Shown one piece after another: positions 23,906-33,856 of a DNA stretch of 64,000 nt. Source of the stretch: Candidatus Nitrosopelagicus sp. (lineage in GTDB: Archaea > Thermoproteota > Nitrososphaeria > Nitrososphaerales > Nitrosopumilaceae). The position numbers and the translations under genes are program-made. The stretch's first letter is position 1; each line of letters begins with the position of its first letter. The stretch is from NCBI GenBank assembly GCA_028343215.1, contig JAOLYB010000002.1, positions 1 to 64,000 on the forward strand, read 5' to 3'. Below the pieces are notes generated by a model that was not told the origin of the DNA, searched no databases, and worked only from the letters and a program-made list of their open reading frames with translations.

Positions 23906-24697
23906 CTAAGTCTTGAGGGTGTTTCTTTCTCGTCTCTCAGCTACTATCATGCCTGCAAAATACAATGCAATCATTGGTAATGACACAAACCACATTGTTA
24001 CTCCACTTCCATCTGGTGTGATTACAGCACCGAATACAATGATGGCAATTATAGCGTATCTCAAATTCCTTCTCCAAAATTTAACATCTACTAATCCTGA
24101 TAGACTAATTGCATACATTATGAGCGGTAGTTGAAATGATATTCCAAATGCTAACAAGAACTGTAAAACAAATGTTACAAAGTCCATGATATTCAAAAAT
24201 GTAACTAATCCTGCAGATTCTCCATATCTATAAAGAAAATCCAGAATAAATGGAATAACTGCTGCGTATGAAAATGCACAACCTGTAATGAATAATCCCA
24301 CGGCAGGCAGTGTGATAGAACGACCTACGTTAATTTCTCTTTCTTTTAATGCTGGTCTCAAAAATGATATGAATTCTCTGACAATGATTGGTATACTTAC
24401 AACAATTCCAATTAATGCTGCAATGTATACTTGAGAGAAAAATGCCTGTCCTGGTGCAGTTTGAATTAACTGAACTCCTTCTGGCACCAATTCTCCTTTC
24501 ATTACATTTGTGAATTGTGCTGCAATGTTGTTTAGCGGTTCTGGGTATGGATAATACAATGTAACTCCCATGACCTCAAAAGGTGTAGCATGAAATGTTA
24601 GAATGAATACTGTAATTACTAAAATTGAAATTATAGAACGAATTACTCTTTTTCTTAATTCTTCAATGTGTACGTTTATCCCGCTAATCTCTGACAT
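23906..24697 (-). CDS. tatC: TatC twin-arginine translocase subunit
   Basis: A 263-residue membrane protein with six helices. The N-terminal ISGINVHIEELRKRVIRSI matches the TatC cytosolic start that binds the RR signal peptide, and the conserved loop SFLRPALKEREIN is present near 113-125. TatC receives folded precursors and recruits TatA. Expected Tat clients include metal-bearing exported proteins; none is obvious in this window. Family length is normal. Confidence 0.95.
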   Translation of the reverse strand: MSEISGINVHIEELRKRVIRSIISILVITVFILTFHATPFEVMGVTLYYPYPEPLNNIAAQFTNVMKGELVPEGVQLIQTAPGQAFFSQVYIAALIGIVVSIPIIVREFISFLRPALKEREINVGRSITLPAVGLFITGCAFSYAAVIPFILDFLYRYGESAGLVTFLNIMDFVTFVLQFLLAFGISFQLPLIMYAISLSGLVDVKFWRRNLRYAIIAIIVFGAVITPDGSGVTMWFVSLPMIALYFAGMIVAERRERNTLKT

Positions 24698-24743
24698 TCA
24701 AATTTCCTAATGTCACATCTTCAACAAAAATGTTTCAAATTTT

Positions 24744-25205
24744 CTAGGTAGGGATTGGGAGAAGTTTTGCTTCTGGATAACCCCATTCTTTCAATTTCTC
24801 TTGTGTTGTATCATGTAGCTCAATTGTTATTATCGGATTAATTGTAAATTCTTCTTTCAATTCTTTTGCTAATTTGGCAATATCTTTTGCAGCATAGATC
24901 TCTTTTGAATCGACCAAGAAAATTCTTTCACCTTTTTCATATTCATTACCGCCAAACTTTTTCTTAAGTGATTTTGTAATAGGAGGTAAATCACTTCTTT
25001 CGATATTATTGTAATAGTATGTTATACCTTGTTTTGATTCATAATCGTGTGGTGTTCCTGCTTTGTAAAGGAATACTCCGAAAAATATGGCATCTTCTTC
25101 TGGTTCTTTAGAACATTTAATATCCCAATTGAGAACCTTGTCCTCATCGTGGTCTACTTTTTCCATCTCTTCTGGAGTTAATTTCCAATAACGAAATTTT
25201 GCCAT
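24744..25205 (-). CDS. Hypothetical soluble protein
   Basis: A 153-residue alpha/beta protein beginning MAKFRYWKLTPEEMEKV. The strands ERIFLVDSK and PIITIELHD and the helix IYAAKDIAKLAKELKEEF suggest a mixed fold. No motif is recognised. The ATG at 25205 is used because a TATA element (ttttataat on the minus strand) centred near 25229 lies about 24 bases upstream; a Met seven codons earlier would overlap that box. Confidence 0.7.
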   Translation of the reverse strand: MAKFRYWKLTPEEMEKVDHDEDKVLNWDIKCSKEPEEDAIFFGVFLYKAGTPHDYESKQGITYYYNNIERSDLPPITKSLKKKFGGNEYEKGERIFLVDSKEIYAAKDIAKLAKELKEEFTINPIITIELHDTTQEKLKEWGYPEAKLLPIPT

Positions 25206-25313
25206 ATGACGCAATAATTTTGCCATTATAAAATCAATTGCATAGATCCTAGATCATTTTTTAGTAATCTGAGTTTAAATTGTATATTTTGAAGTATGGC
25301 TTGGTAATTTTTA

Positions 25314-25784
25314 TCATAAATTATATTTCATAAAATACGCAGTCCACAATTTTTTATTTGAAATTTTATATCCTATATCATTAGTGAGTTTTGAATTTTT
25401 ATTCATTATCACTCTCTCAACAATATTATTTTTTTGTAAAATTTTTAAACTGACAGAAATAGTAGAACCTGATTTTTTAACTTTTTTCGAAATCTGGTTT
25501 GCGTTAACATCCTCATTTAACTCTGAACTTTTCATAATATGTCTAAAAACATCATTATTTGTTTTATTTCTCAATAATGAAATTATCACTCTATCTCTTT
25601 TTGGAATATTTCTCATAAAGTATTTCCCACGTTTCTCTCCCTCTTTTTCTATTTCTTCACTTTCCATTAATTTTATTATATAATGTGAAATTACTCCATT
25701 GCTAAAACCTGTTTCACGTACAATTTCATTATACGATATCCCTGGTATCTTTTCAATTACTTTTGAAATAACTTCTTTTCTCAT
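25314..25784 (-). CDS. Winged-helix transcription regulator with duplicated HTH domains
   Basis: A 156-residue protein with two winged-helix modules. The first (residues 1-60) contains ISYNEIVRETGFSNGVISHY; the second (about 75-145) has NANQISKKVKKSGSTISVSL, both helix-turn-helix patterns, with KRGKYFMRN as a possible wing. Archaeal members with this layout repress or activate exported-protein genes. Its promoter carries a perfect inverted repeat (25791-25816), implying self-regulation, and it is divergent from the large exported-protein gene at 25901. A TATA element lies within the inverted repeat. Confidence 0.82.
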   Translation of the reverse strand: MRKEVISKVIEKIPGISYNEIVRETGFSNGVISHYIIKLMESEEIEKEGEKRGKYFMRNIPKRDRVIISLLRNKTNNDVFRHIMKSSELNEDVNANQISKKVKKSGSTISVSLKILQKNNIVERVIMNKNSKLTNDIGYKISNKKLWTAYFMKYNL

Positions 25785-25790
25785 ATAATC

Positions 25791-25816
25791 TCGATTATTT
25801 TTCTGTTAATAATCGA
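25791..25816. promoter_or_regulatory. Inverted repeat overlapping the HTH promoter (probable operator)
   Basis: TCGATTATT, eight bases, AATAATCGA form a perfect 9-bp inverted repeat with centre-to-centre spacing of 17 bases. The gene's TATA-like attattaac (25806-25814 region) falls inside it, so a bound dimer would block TBP. It lies 7 bases from the HTH start codon. Confidence 0.6.
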
Positions 25817-25900
25817 CAATAGTTCATTTGAAAACTGTACTAGTTTGAATTCTAAATTTCCTATTTAGTATATATTCAAAAAATCTCAAAAATTTTTCAT

Positions 25901-28087
25901 ATGAAATCATTATTAGTAATATTCACATTTCTATTAGTCTTCACTGTTAGTTTAACTCCTGCTGCAATGGGTGTCGATTATCCACCTACTCCATCAGACT
26001 CTGAAAATACTAATCCTGGAAAAAACCCAGTTGATGAAATCAAAAAAGCTACAAAAGATTCCAGCTATTATGGAACTTCTAAAGATAGTAATGCTCGAAC
26101 TCCATACGATAATTATAACGGTGGCTTTGACGGTGCTGCAGAAGCAGAATCTATAAAAATGTGGTTTTGTGGAAATAATCCTTTTGGTAACACCTCTCAA
26201 GGTGCAGGAGCTTACAGCTATATCTTTGATGGACGAAACTCTTTCAATGCAACAGCTCCTGGTTTAATTGATCAAAATGAACTACGTCAATCTGTAATTC
26301 AGAAATGTATGAAAGCTGAGAAATACATAGATTGGCATACTACTGATACTGTTTACGTTGTAATTTTTGCTCCTGGCTTTAATGAAGATCCACTAAAGAC
26401 GGATTATATTGGAAATAAACAATATAATGAGATTTTTTGTACCTCTGATGCAAGTCCAACTGTTGGTATGTGGAGTAATGAAGGTGGTAGAACAGGAGCT
26501 GCATGGGGGTATCAATCATGGATTGCAGATAACGGAGGTACTACCGAACATAAAAAATTATACAACATGTACAAAAAATTTGGTTCTCATTCAAATGATG
26601 GAACATTCAAAACTGACCGTTCTGAGTGGTCAAGTGATTTCTATCCTGGCTATATGCAATGGTGGTCTAATGATGACAATGCAGGTCTTGCAGCTGTAAA
26701 AGGAATTAAAGAAATTGGAACTGACACTGGTGTATTTGCAGGTTCTGTATCTTTATCTGGAATAAAACGTTTCATAGCTCTTCCAGACAAATACTCTTTT
26801 GGTGCACTTAATGGTGATTATAATAAACAATTTACTTCTGGTAGTGATCGTGGATTCACACAAGCTATTGGTAGTAAAATTTGCAGTATTCAAACTGACA
26901 GAACAGGTGCATTTACAATTGCATGGGAATACTCTGAAGACAAATTTGTTAGTAAAACTGCATATTACACAATGAAAGAAGGTGAAGTAAAATTCGGTGA
27001 TGATTATGTTACTATGGATCAGCAAGTATCTGTTGTTCTATCTGATAGAGATGTATCCAGTCGGCCATGGGATTCAACGCCTATAGAAGTTCATGTTTGG
27101 TCTGATTCTGATGAAGGTGGAATTCAATTACAACTTAGACATGAACGTGATTGGTGGGTTATGCAAGCTGATGATCAAACATTTTATGGAACTCTCTTTT
27201 TAACATCTGATCAAGAATCTCTAGATCAAGAAACTTCTGGAAAGGGTGGAATTCGCTGTTACAAAGGGGAATGTTATGAACGCGGCAGTGCTCGTCTTCA
27301 TACTCAACCTGGTGATCATATCTATGTACATTACAAAGACTACACCTTACCAAAACCATATGGAATAGATGGCTGTACCATGACTTCATCTGACTGGACT
27401 ATTGATACTGAACCCTTCAGTTGTGATCATTTGGACATCTATAACTTTGCAAAAGTAAAAGAAGCTACTCCATTATCTGAGGTTGCTTTAACTAATGTTA
27501 GCATACTCCCATATGAAAAACCTGAAGTAAATGAACTCAATGAGATAAATTCTGATATTGCAATGTATGAAAGACTTGTAATAACTGAAGAAAGACGTAT
27601 TGAAAAAATGGGGTATGATATAACTAAAGAAAATATGAGTCAACATTCTTTCAAATATGATGGCTTGATTACAAAAATCGCTGAACTAAAAGATGAAGTC
27701 CTAGAATTAAAAACTAAACTTGCTGATCATAGAATGCCAAACAGTTCAAGAACTTTCGTAGAAGATGAGGATGTATACATCGCTGGAACCTTTAGAAGTA
27801 ATTCATATGCCCCAAATCAATTTGTATTTGCTGCACAAGCTGAACATGTAGAAACCGGTCAAATTGAATATGTCGATATGTCTCAAAAAATAAACATCAC
27901 AAAGAAAAAATCTGTAGATGTTGAATTACTTTGGACTCCAATGCAACCGGGTGAATATATATTAAAATTATATGTAATGGATGCCACTACAATGGGTGCT
28001 GTGTTAAAGGATCCGATAATCAATAATATCTATGTTGAACCTACAAACACTAACCTTGCCTCCGGTCCAGATTCCACAAAAAATTAA
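25901..28087 (+). CDS. Large exported protein with coiled coil and C-terminal Ig-like domain
   Basis: A 728-residue secreted protein. Signal peptide about 1-24. The N-terminal two thirds (35-525) is Gly/Asp/Tyr/Trp-rich and beta-like, with several Cys, and does not match a family I know. A coiled coil spans about 541-605. The last 100 residues (YIAGTFRSN, then VELLWTPMQPGEYILKLYVM) look like an immunoglobulin-type sandwich common in archaeal surface proteins. No enzyme motif is visible, so a structural or binding role at the cell surface is likely. It is the first of a run of exported proteins and is divergent from the winged-helix gene. Confidence 0.75.
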   Translation: MKSLLVIFTFLLVFTVSLTPAAMGVDYPPTPSDSENTNPGKNPVDEIKKATKDSSYYGTSKDSNARTPYDNYNGGFDGAAEAESIKMWFCGNNPFGNTSQGAGAYSYIFDGRNSFNATAPGLIDQNELRQSVIQKCMKAEKYIDWHTTDTVYVVIFAPGFNEDPLKTDYIGNKQYNEIFCTSDASPTVGMWSNEGGRTGAAWGYQSWIADNGGTTEHKKLYNMYKKFGSHSNDGTFKTDRSEWSSDFYPGYMQWWSNDDNAGLAAVKGIKEIGTDTGVFAGSVSLSGIKRFIALPDKYSFGALNGDYNKQFTSGSDRGFTQAIGSKICSIQTDRTGAFTIAWEYSEDKFVSKTAYYTMKEGEVKFGDDYVTMDQQVSVVLSDRDVSSRPWDSTPIEVHVWSDSDEGGIQLQLRHERDWWVMQADDQTFYGTLFLTSDQESLDQETSGKGGIRCYKGECYERGSARLHTQPGDHIYVHYKDYTLPKPYGIDGCTMTSSDWTIDTEPFSCDHLDIYNFAKVKEATPLSEVALTNVSILPYEKPEVNELNEINSDIAMYERLVITEERRIEKMGYDITKENMSQHSFKYDGLITKIAELKDEVLELKTKLADHRMPNSSRTFVEDEDVYIAGTFRSNSYAPNQFVFAAQAEHVETGQIEYVDMSQKINITKKKSVDVELLWTPMQPGEYILKLYVMDATTMGAVLKDPIINNIYVEPTNTNLASGPDSTKN

Positions 28088-28099
28088 AAATGAGTTAAT

Positions 28100-29533
28100 T
28101 TGAGATTTTTCAAGTTGTTTTCAAAACTGTCTCTCATACCTTTGGCAATGATTCTCATATTGGGATTTGCTCCTGAATCTTTTTCTGAGACGGATCTAAA
28201 AACTGTTGAAATTTTTGTTCAACCTCCAACCGGTCTAACAGTAGATGATGATATGAAACATAATGATGAAAAACCAAAGCCTCAAAATTCTCCAAATTCG
28301 CCAATTGAAATGCCTACTTCATTTGTAACTGGTAATGAATATGCGCTAAACAGTAATGCAATCTACATTAACACTAATGAAGGATTATCTCTAAATAATC
28401 TCTTAATTGAGCAGATTGAAACTGAGCGGAAAAATATTGAACACATGGATAGTTTCTGGTCCCGAACTGATCAATTGATCATGGGAAATTTTGGGGTAAT
28501 CAATGCATTACAAAATCCCTTCACTGAAAACAACTATCATATTGAAGGCCAAAAGCATTCTGAAAATACAAACTCAAATCTTGAATATTTTATTCAAGAA
28601 CGCGGATATGGTCTTGATAATTTAAAAGATATTCCAAATCATATGGTAACTCCAAAAAAATATGATCTATCAAGAGCTGTAAGTAAAGAGATTAGTAATC
28701 CTCTTTCTTCGGATTTGACTGTACAACATGTCCGTGATCTTAGAGATATATCTCCAAATGCATTTGACTTTACACCTCAACAAGAAATGCAAATGTTTAG
28801 AGAATCTGTAAAGAATACGTCATTTGATGTTGTTGGGGCATTAATGCCTACCTTGATGGTTGATGAATCTTGGTTTGAACCTGAATCTACTGCTCAAACA
28901 GATCCTAATGTAAAAAATGATGGAAAACAAAATACTTCTCAAAACATGATTGAATCTCAAAAACAAGAATCTCAGAAAAAACAAGTTGAAGAAGAAAAAC
29001 TCTTCCAAGAAACTTCTCACATAAAGGATCTAATATCTAATTCAAGATATGAACCAAATTATGATCGTCAAGAAAATTTCCAATTACCTCTATTTGAAAT
29101 CATTATATCATTTGGTATGTTTGTGAGCTCTTTCATTACATGTCAATTGATATTACGTCATTATACAAATCAACAAAAAATTACTTTATCTCCAATTATT
29201 ATTGAATCTAAAAATAATTATCTAGATGAGGTTGAATCTCTTTTAAAAGATGCTACATCACTATATCGTCAAAATTTGATAAAAGATGCATATGAAAAAC
29301 TTAGTCAGTCCATGAGATTATTTTATTCTAATAAGCTTGAATTAGAAAAAGAAATCATAACTTCTGATCTTCTACCATTAATGAAACAATTTGGAAAACA
29401 TGAACAATCACTAGTTGAAGAAAGTCTTCATTTGTCTGATATGATTGAATTTGCAAAACATACTGAAAAAGATAATAGATTTGCACAAATTATGACTGAA
29501 TTCTCAAAAATTATTAGAAAAGAAAAAATCTAG
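28100..29533 (+). CDS. Exported protein with membrane anchor and cytosolic helical tail
   Basis: A 477-residue protein starting at TTG 12 bases after the upstream stop. N-terminal signal (about 1-29) precedes a polar outside domain of about 300 residues. A membrane helix (about 330-350, EIIISFGMFVSSFITCQLIL) is followed by a helical cytosolic domain of about 115 residues rich in K and E (EVESLLKDATSLYRQNLIKD). The topology could pass a signal across the membrane or anchor surface protein to a cytosolic partner. No domain is recognised. Confidence 0.72.
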   Translation: MRFFKLFSKLSLIPLAMILILGFAPESFSETDLKTVEIFVQPPTGLTVDDDMKHNDEKPKPQNSPNSPIEMPTSFVTGNEYALNSNAIYINTNEGLSLNNLLIEQIETERKNIEHMDSFWSRTDQLIMGNFGVINALQNPFTENNYHIEGQKHSENTNSNLEYFIQERGYGLDNLKDIPNHMVTPKKYDLSRAVSKEISNPLSSDLTVQHVRDLRDISPNAFDFTPQQEMQMFRESVKNTSFDVVGALMPTLMVDESWFEPESTAQTDPNVKNDGKQNTSQNMIESQKQESQKKQVEEEKLFQETSHIKDLISNSRYEPNYDRQENFQLPLFEIIISFGMFVSSFITCQLILRHYTNQQKITLSPIIIESKNNYLDEVESLLKDATSLYRQNLIKDAYEKLSQSMRLFYSNKLELEKEIITSDLLPLMKQFGKHEQSLVEESLHLSDMIEFAKHTEKDNRFAQIMTEFSKIIRKEKI

Positions 29534-29551
29534 ATATTTTTGATATGATTT

Positions 29552-32014
29552 ATGAATAAAATTACGATATCTTCTGTTTGCATTTTATTCTTCTCAATAT
29601 CTTATGTAAATCTGGGATATGCTGTCGATGAAACATCATCTGAAGATGAAGTTGCGATTCCTGATTTCGTACTTGATTTCAGTGATGATAAAAAATGGTA
29701 TGGTCTGAAATCGGGTGAAACACCGTATTGGAAAATTGAAAATGGTGTTGGAAAATTTAACCTTCAACCCGGAACTCTGGAACCTGGAAACAGACAATTG
29801 GAATCTGCATCAATTGATTTTGAAAATATTTTAGGTGAAAAAATTGGTGAAGATTGGGTCTTGAGGTATAAGCTAACTATTGATGAGTTTAAGATTGGCA
29901 GTGATTCTTCATGGTCTCAATTATTGATTGGATTATTTTCAAAACCTTCCTCTGCAAATGCACCGGACATTACGCATGGCGATGCAAAACAATGGGGATT
30001 AGGTACTGCGTTCATGACGGGTGTAGATATGAAACGTACGATGCTCATGTATGACTTGGGATTTTACTTAGAATGGCATTCTCAACCAGAAAAAGGAACA
30101 TTTGAAAATGAAAAATCACTTCCTGGTGAAGATAAAATATACTGGGTTGAATATAGGAAAATGAAAAATTTTCTCACAGTAAGTATTTTTGATGATAGTT
30201 CATTTGAACGAGAATCATTAGTTGAAAAACAACATACTGAAGGATGGGCCAATGTAGATGATCTAAAATATTTTAGATTATTCCCATTAATTGAAACAAA
30301 TACCTCTGACGGAACAATTACAGGCACAATTGATGATATTGAGTTTTATAATAATAAACGATATGTAACAAAAAACTTTGACGAAAAAGAACTAGAAGAA
30401 ATAAAATCATTCGAAGAGAGACTAAACGAATTATTTGATAAACAAAACCAATCAAATATTGATAAAGAAAATAAAATACTTGAAAAATTAAAAAGAGAAT
30501 CTATACCTGAATGGTTAAAATTCCCTGCAGGCCTGTGGTCTGATTCTGAGTTGTCTGATAAACAATTCTTTCAGATAATTGAATATATGATTCGACAGGA
30601 TATTCTTGCAATCCCTCTCTCAAATTATGAATTATTCGATGACACCTACAAACCTCAGACAATAAGAATCCCTTCTGATCCTGAATGCGCTAATTGTATT
30701 GAAACTAAATTGATAAATCTTCGATGGGTTTTACCTGAAGAACTTGCAAAAAAGGGTTCAAACCCTCAGATATTCATTCAAAATCCTTCTAATGGGATAA
30801 CTAGTCTTAGTGCAACCAGCGCTAATTCAATATCATATGAGATAACAAATGAATTTGTTCCCGGAATTTACAATGTAGATATAATTTTTGCAAATGAAAA
30901 ATTTGCTGCACCTTCATTCATGTTAATGGAAAATGAGATTCCTAAATTACCATTCTGGATAAAAAATGATGCAAAAAAATGGTCCATCGACGAAAAATCA
31001 ACTGAAGATTTTAAAGACGTATTAGATTTTTTAATTCATGAAAAATTTATTGATATTGAGCCATCAGAATTTATAATTCCTGAATTTGTTCCTCCATTAA
31101 CTCAAAAGCAAGTACTTTTGTCATACTTCCCTACAGATGATGAAAAAAATACGTTTGAGCCTTTTACATGGAAATATTTTGAAGATTATTCACGTGGTAT
31201 TTTTCAGTATCGAGCACAGGAATCTATGTCTATACAAACTTCTGTAGGAAAAATACTGTATGATATATCCCGACCTTATGATCCAATCTATAATGAGAAC
31301 CAAGTTCCATACATCCTCATGGAATTATACCAGTATGAATCCAATGAAGATGCAAAATCATTTGTTGATAAATACCCGCGTGTATACAATGCATTTTTTG
31401 ATCAATCTGATATGAGTGGAACGTCAGATTTAACAGGAGATTGCATGTACAATAACCAAAAAAATGTTGTTGAAGCAAGTATGGATGAAATACATATGAT
31501 AATCTGTGTCTATGATGATCTTGTATTACTAATTACAGCTTACGAAGATTACCCAAATATTAATTCGTCCTTGGTGTTTAACATTGCAGATATCATGTTT
31601 GAAAAAATTCACAATGGAACTGAAAATCCAAAATTACATAAAATTCTAAAACAAAATAGTTTTGAAGTTCAACCTGAATCAAAATCTAACTCTTCTCAAG
31701 AATCAAATAATCCTTCGCCTCAAAATGATTCTGAATTATCTGGTGCTAAATTAGGAATTCAAAATTTCACATGTATAAAAGATGATTTTGGAATGATTGA
31801 GATTACCGGTGAATTTGTAAATTCTGAAAAATTCTTTAAAAAAATAGTCTTCAGTATAATCCTCAAATCATATGAAGGAACAAAATTGGCACAAGGTAAT
31901 TCTGAAATTCTAGATGTTGAACCCTTTGAAATACGAAATTTTGATGGATATGTGGAATTAACTGAACCGTTCTACGAATGTAGTGCGGTTATAGATTGGG
32001 ATGAATCTCAGTAA
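29552..32014 (+). CDS. Exported LamG-like protein with two W-x-W-type repeats
   Basis: An 820-residue secreted protein. Signal peptide about 1-25. Residues 35-265 read like a concanavalin/LamG sandwich (WKIENGVGKFNL, LRYKLTIDEF). Two copies of the archaeal surface repeat follow: IPEWLKFPAGLWSDSE near 324 and LPFWIKNDAKKWSIDE near 470, with partners IIEYMIRQDILAIP and VLDFLIHEKFIDI. A later domain and a C-terminal beta sandwich complete it. The repeats recur in the next gene. Surface binding is likely, but the ligand is unknown. Nearly 20 bases separate it from the gene upstream. Confidence 0.78.
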   Translation: MNKITISSVCILFFSISYVNLGYAVDETSSEDEVAIPDFVLDFSDDKKWYGLKSGETPYWKIENGVGKFNLQPGTLEPGNRQLESASIDFENILGEKIGEDWVLRYKLTIDEFKIGSDSSWSQLLIGLFSKPSSANAPDITHGDAKQWGLGTAFMTGVDMKRTMLMYDLGFYLEWHSQPEKGTFENEKSLPGEDKIYWVEYRKMKNFLTVSIFDDSSFERESLVEKQHTEGWANVDDLKYFRLFPLIETNTSDGTITGTIDDIEFYNNKRYVTKNFDEKELEEIKSFEERLNELFDKQNQSNIDKENKILEKLKRESIPEWLKFPAGLWSDSELSDKQFFQIIEYMIRQDILAIPLSNYELFDDTYKPQTIRIPSDPECANCIETKLINLRWVLPEELAKKGSNPQIFIQNPSNGITSLSATSANSISYEITNEFVPGIYNVDIIFANEKFAAPSFMLMENEIPKLPFWIKNDAKKWSIDEKSTEDFKDVLDFLIHEKFIDIEPSEFIIPEFVPPLTQKQVLLSYFPTDDEKNTFEPFTWKYFEDYSRGIFQYRAQESMSIQTSVGKILYDISRPYDPIYNENQVPYILMELYQYESNEDAKSFVDKYPRVYNAFFDQSDMSGTSDLTGDCMYNNQKNVVEASMDEIHMIICVYDDLVLLITAYEDYPNINSSLVFNIADIMFEKIHNGTENPKLHKILKQNSFEVQPESKSNSSQESNNPSPQNDSELSGAKLGIQNFTCIKDDFGMIEITGEFVNSEKFFKKIVFSIILKSYEGTKLAQGNSEILDVEPFEIRNFDGYVELTEPFYECSAVIDWDESQ

Positions 32015-32089
32015 TCTGTTCTAAATTTGTACTAATTCGCTAACCAAATCATGTATTTCTTTTTAATAACAGATTTCTTGAGAATTTTC

Positions 32090-33856
32090 ATGCAAATACG
32101 AAAGTATGCAATACTAGGTTTATTCGCAGCAATACTCCTATCTGTCCCAAGCTCAGGTCTTGCAAACGCAGAATCTGTCCCAAACTGGGTTAAAACTAAC
32201 GCAGGTTGGTGGGCAAGTGGGGATATTGATCAACAATCGTTTATTCAAGGAATTGAATATTTGGTTAACCAAGGAATTATCTCAGTTCCTGTCCAAAAAG
32301 TTTCTGGTGAAAAATCTGAAACTGTACCTGACTGGATTAAAAATACCGCAGGTTGGTGGGCAGACGATGCAATCTCTGATGCTGAATTTGTTAGAGCAGT
32401 AGAGTTTCTAGTTTCTGAGAATATTATTTCCGTACAAGTTGATGCACTAAATGAAATTAAAATGCCAACCTCAATTGGTAAAACCATAACTCTTGCAAAG
32501 TCTCCTGAAGGAACAAACTTTGATGAAAAAGAAATGGATTTTTACGATGAAGATGATTATCAGTTTGCAAAAAAACATGGTGATGGAATGGCATACCCTG
32601 GTGTCGTAATTGACGGTGAAAGAAGTGCAGTACATGTTACTTATGCTGATACTGTCAACGGAGATACCAACATTTTGTTTACATCAACATATGATGGTGG
32701 AAACACTTGGAGCGCCCCAACAATTGTTAACAAACCTGGTGAAGCAAGCCGACCTCACATGGCCGGTGGTGCAATGTTGCAAGTAGGACCAAATGGTGAA
32801 ATTTATGCACTATATGGTCACTCTATCAAAGACAAAAAAGTCATGGATGAAGGATTTGGACATGGTTATTCATATTCAATCCTTGCACGTTCTGATGATG
32901 GTGGAAAAACATGGCCAATGCACACATTGATTGGTGATCCAAATACTCACTATCATGATGCTGCAAATGGAATGATGCATTCAAAAACATTTGAAAGCTT
33001 TTCTATTCGTGACGACGGACGTGTTTATGTCGCTTGGCTAGACTCTAGAGGTCAACAGAACGGTGGTTATACAACCGGACAAGTACGTATGCAACACTCT
33101 GACACTAACGGAGAATCATTTTCAAAATCTGTTATAGTCAAAAATAAAGTTTGTCCATGTTGTGCAACTGATATTTGCTCAAAAACTACAGGTGAAACAT
33201 TTGTCCAATACAGAAATGTAGTTGGAAATTATGGTGAACCAAACTATCGTGATATTGTTGTCTCAAAATCTGATGACCACGGTGCAATTTGGAATCCACC
33301 TGAACTCGTAGGTGATGACGGATATGAGACTAATGGTTGTGCTCACACAGTCTCCTCTATGGCGCTTGATAGTAATGGTTACTTGCATGCCGCATGGTAT
33401 ACCGGTGGTCGTTCTAATGCAGAAGGACCTGGTCTTTATTATGCAGTAAGCAAAGATGATGCTGAAACATGGTCTTATCCACTAAAAGTTTGGGGTGAAA
33501 CATTCTTCCCTCCTGCTCACATCAAAATCACTGTTGGAACCGATGATGTCCCAAGAATGGCATGGTCTGATAGAACCGTTGATGGAGGCGCAGTCTATAC
33601 TGCTGCAGTTAATCCAGATACTGGAAAACTCACTGAAGCACAAGAAGTTGGTGTTGGTGATAATGCTTGGATTAGTTCTGTAGGCGGTGTTACCGCAATG
33701 ACTTGGAATAGTTCAAGCGTTTGGGTAGATGTAGACAAACTAGATGAAGATGGCGTTTTTGAAGACTGGAAGGATGGTCAATACTCTGGTGGAAATGTCA
33801 AGGATAAACAGACTAAAGGTGAAATCTTTGTTAGAATCTGGGATGACCGACTATAG
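32090..33856 (+). CDS. Exported sialidase-like (BNR) beta-propeller protein with two WIK repeats
   Basis: A 588-residue secreted protein. Signal peptide about 1-25, then two copies of the repeat: VPNWVKTNAGWWASG and VPDWIKNTAGWWADDA, each followed by a helix ending YLVNQGIISVP-like. From about 145 a six-bladed propeller carries Asp-box motifs: TYDGGNTWSAP, SDDGGKTWPMH, SKDDAETWSYP, SDDHGAIWNPP. The Cys-rich CPCCATDICS loop is unusual. Sialidase catalytic residues (Arg triad, Tyr/Glu) were not verified, so enzyme activity is not claimed. Start 32090 fits a TATA element about 25 bases before; an upstream ATG at 32051 would put that box inside the gene. Confidence 0.85.
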   Translation: MQIRKYAILGLFAAILLSVPSSGLANAESVPNWVKTNAGWWASGDIDQQSFIQGIEYLVNQGIISVPVQKVSGEKSETVPDWIKNTAGWWADDAISDAEFVRAVEFLVSENIISVQVDALNEIKMPTSIGKTITLAKSPEGTNFDEKEMDFYDEDDYQFAKKHGDGMAYPGVVIDGERSAVHVTYADTVNGDTNILFTSTYDGGNTWSAPTIVNKPGEASRPHMAGGAMLQVGPNGEIYALYGHSIKDKKVMDEGFGHGYSYSILARSDDGGKTWPMHTLIGDPNTHYHDAANGMMHSKTFESFSIRDDGRVYVAWLDSRGQQNGGYTTGQVRMQHSDTNGESFSKSVIVKNKVCPCCATDICSKTTGETFVQYRNVVGNYGEPNYRDIVVSKSDDHGAIWNPPELVGDDGYETNGCAHTVSSMALDSNGYLHAAWYTGGRSNAEGPGLYYAVSKDDAETWSYPLKVWGETFFPPAHIKITVGTDDVPRMAWSDRTVDGGAVYTAAVNPDTGKLTEAQEVGVGDNAWISSVGGVTAMTWNSSSVWVDVDKLDEDGVFEDWKDGQYSGGNVKDKQTKGEIFVRIWDDRL

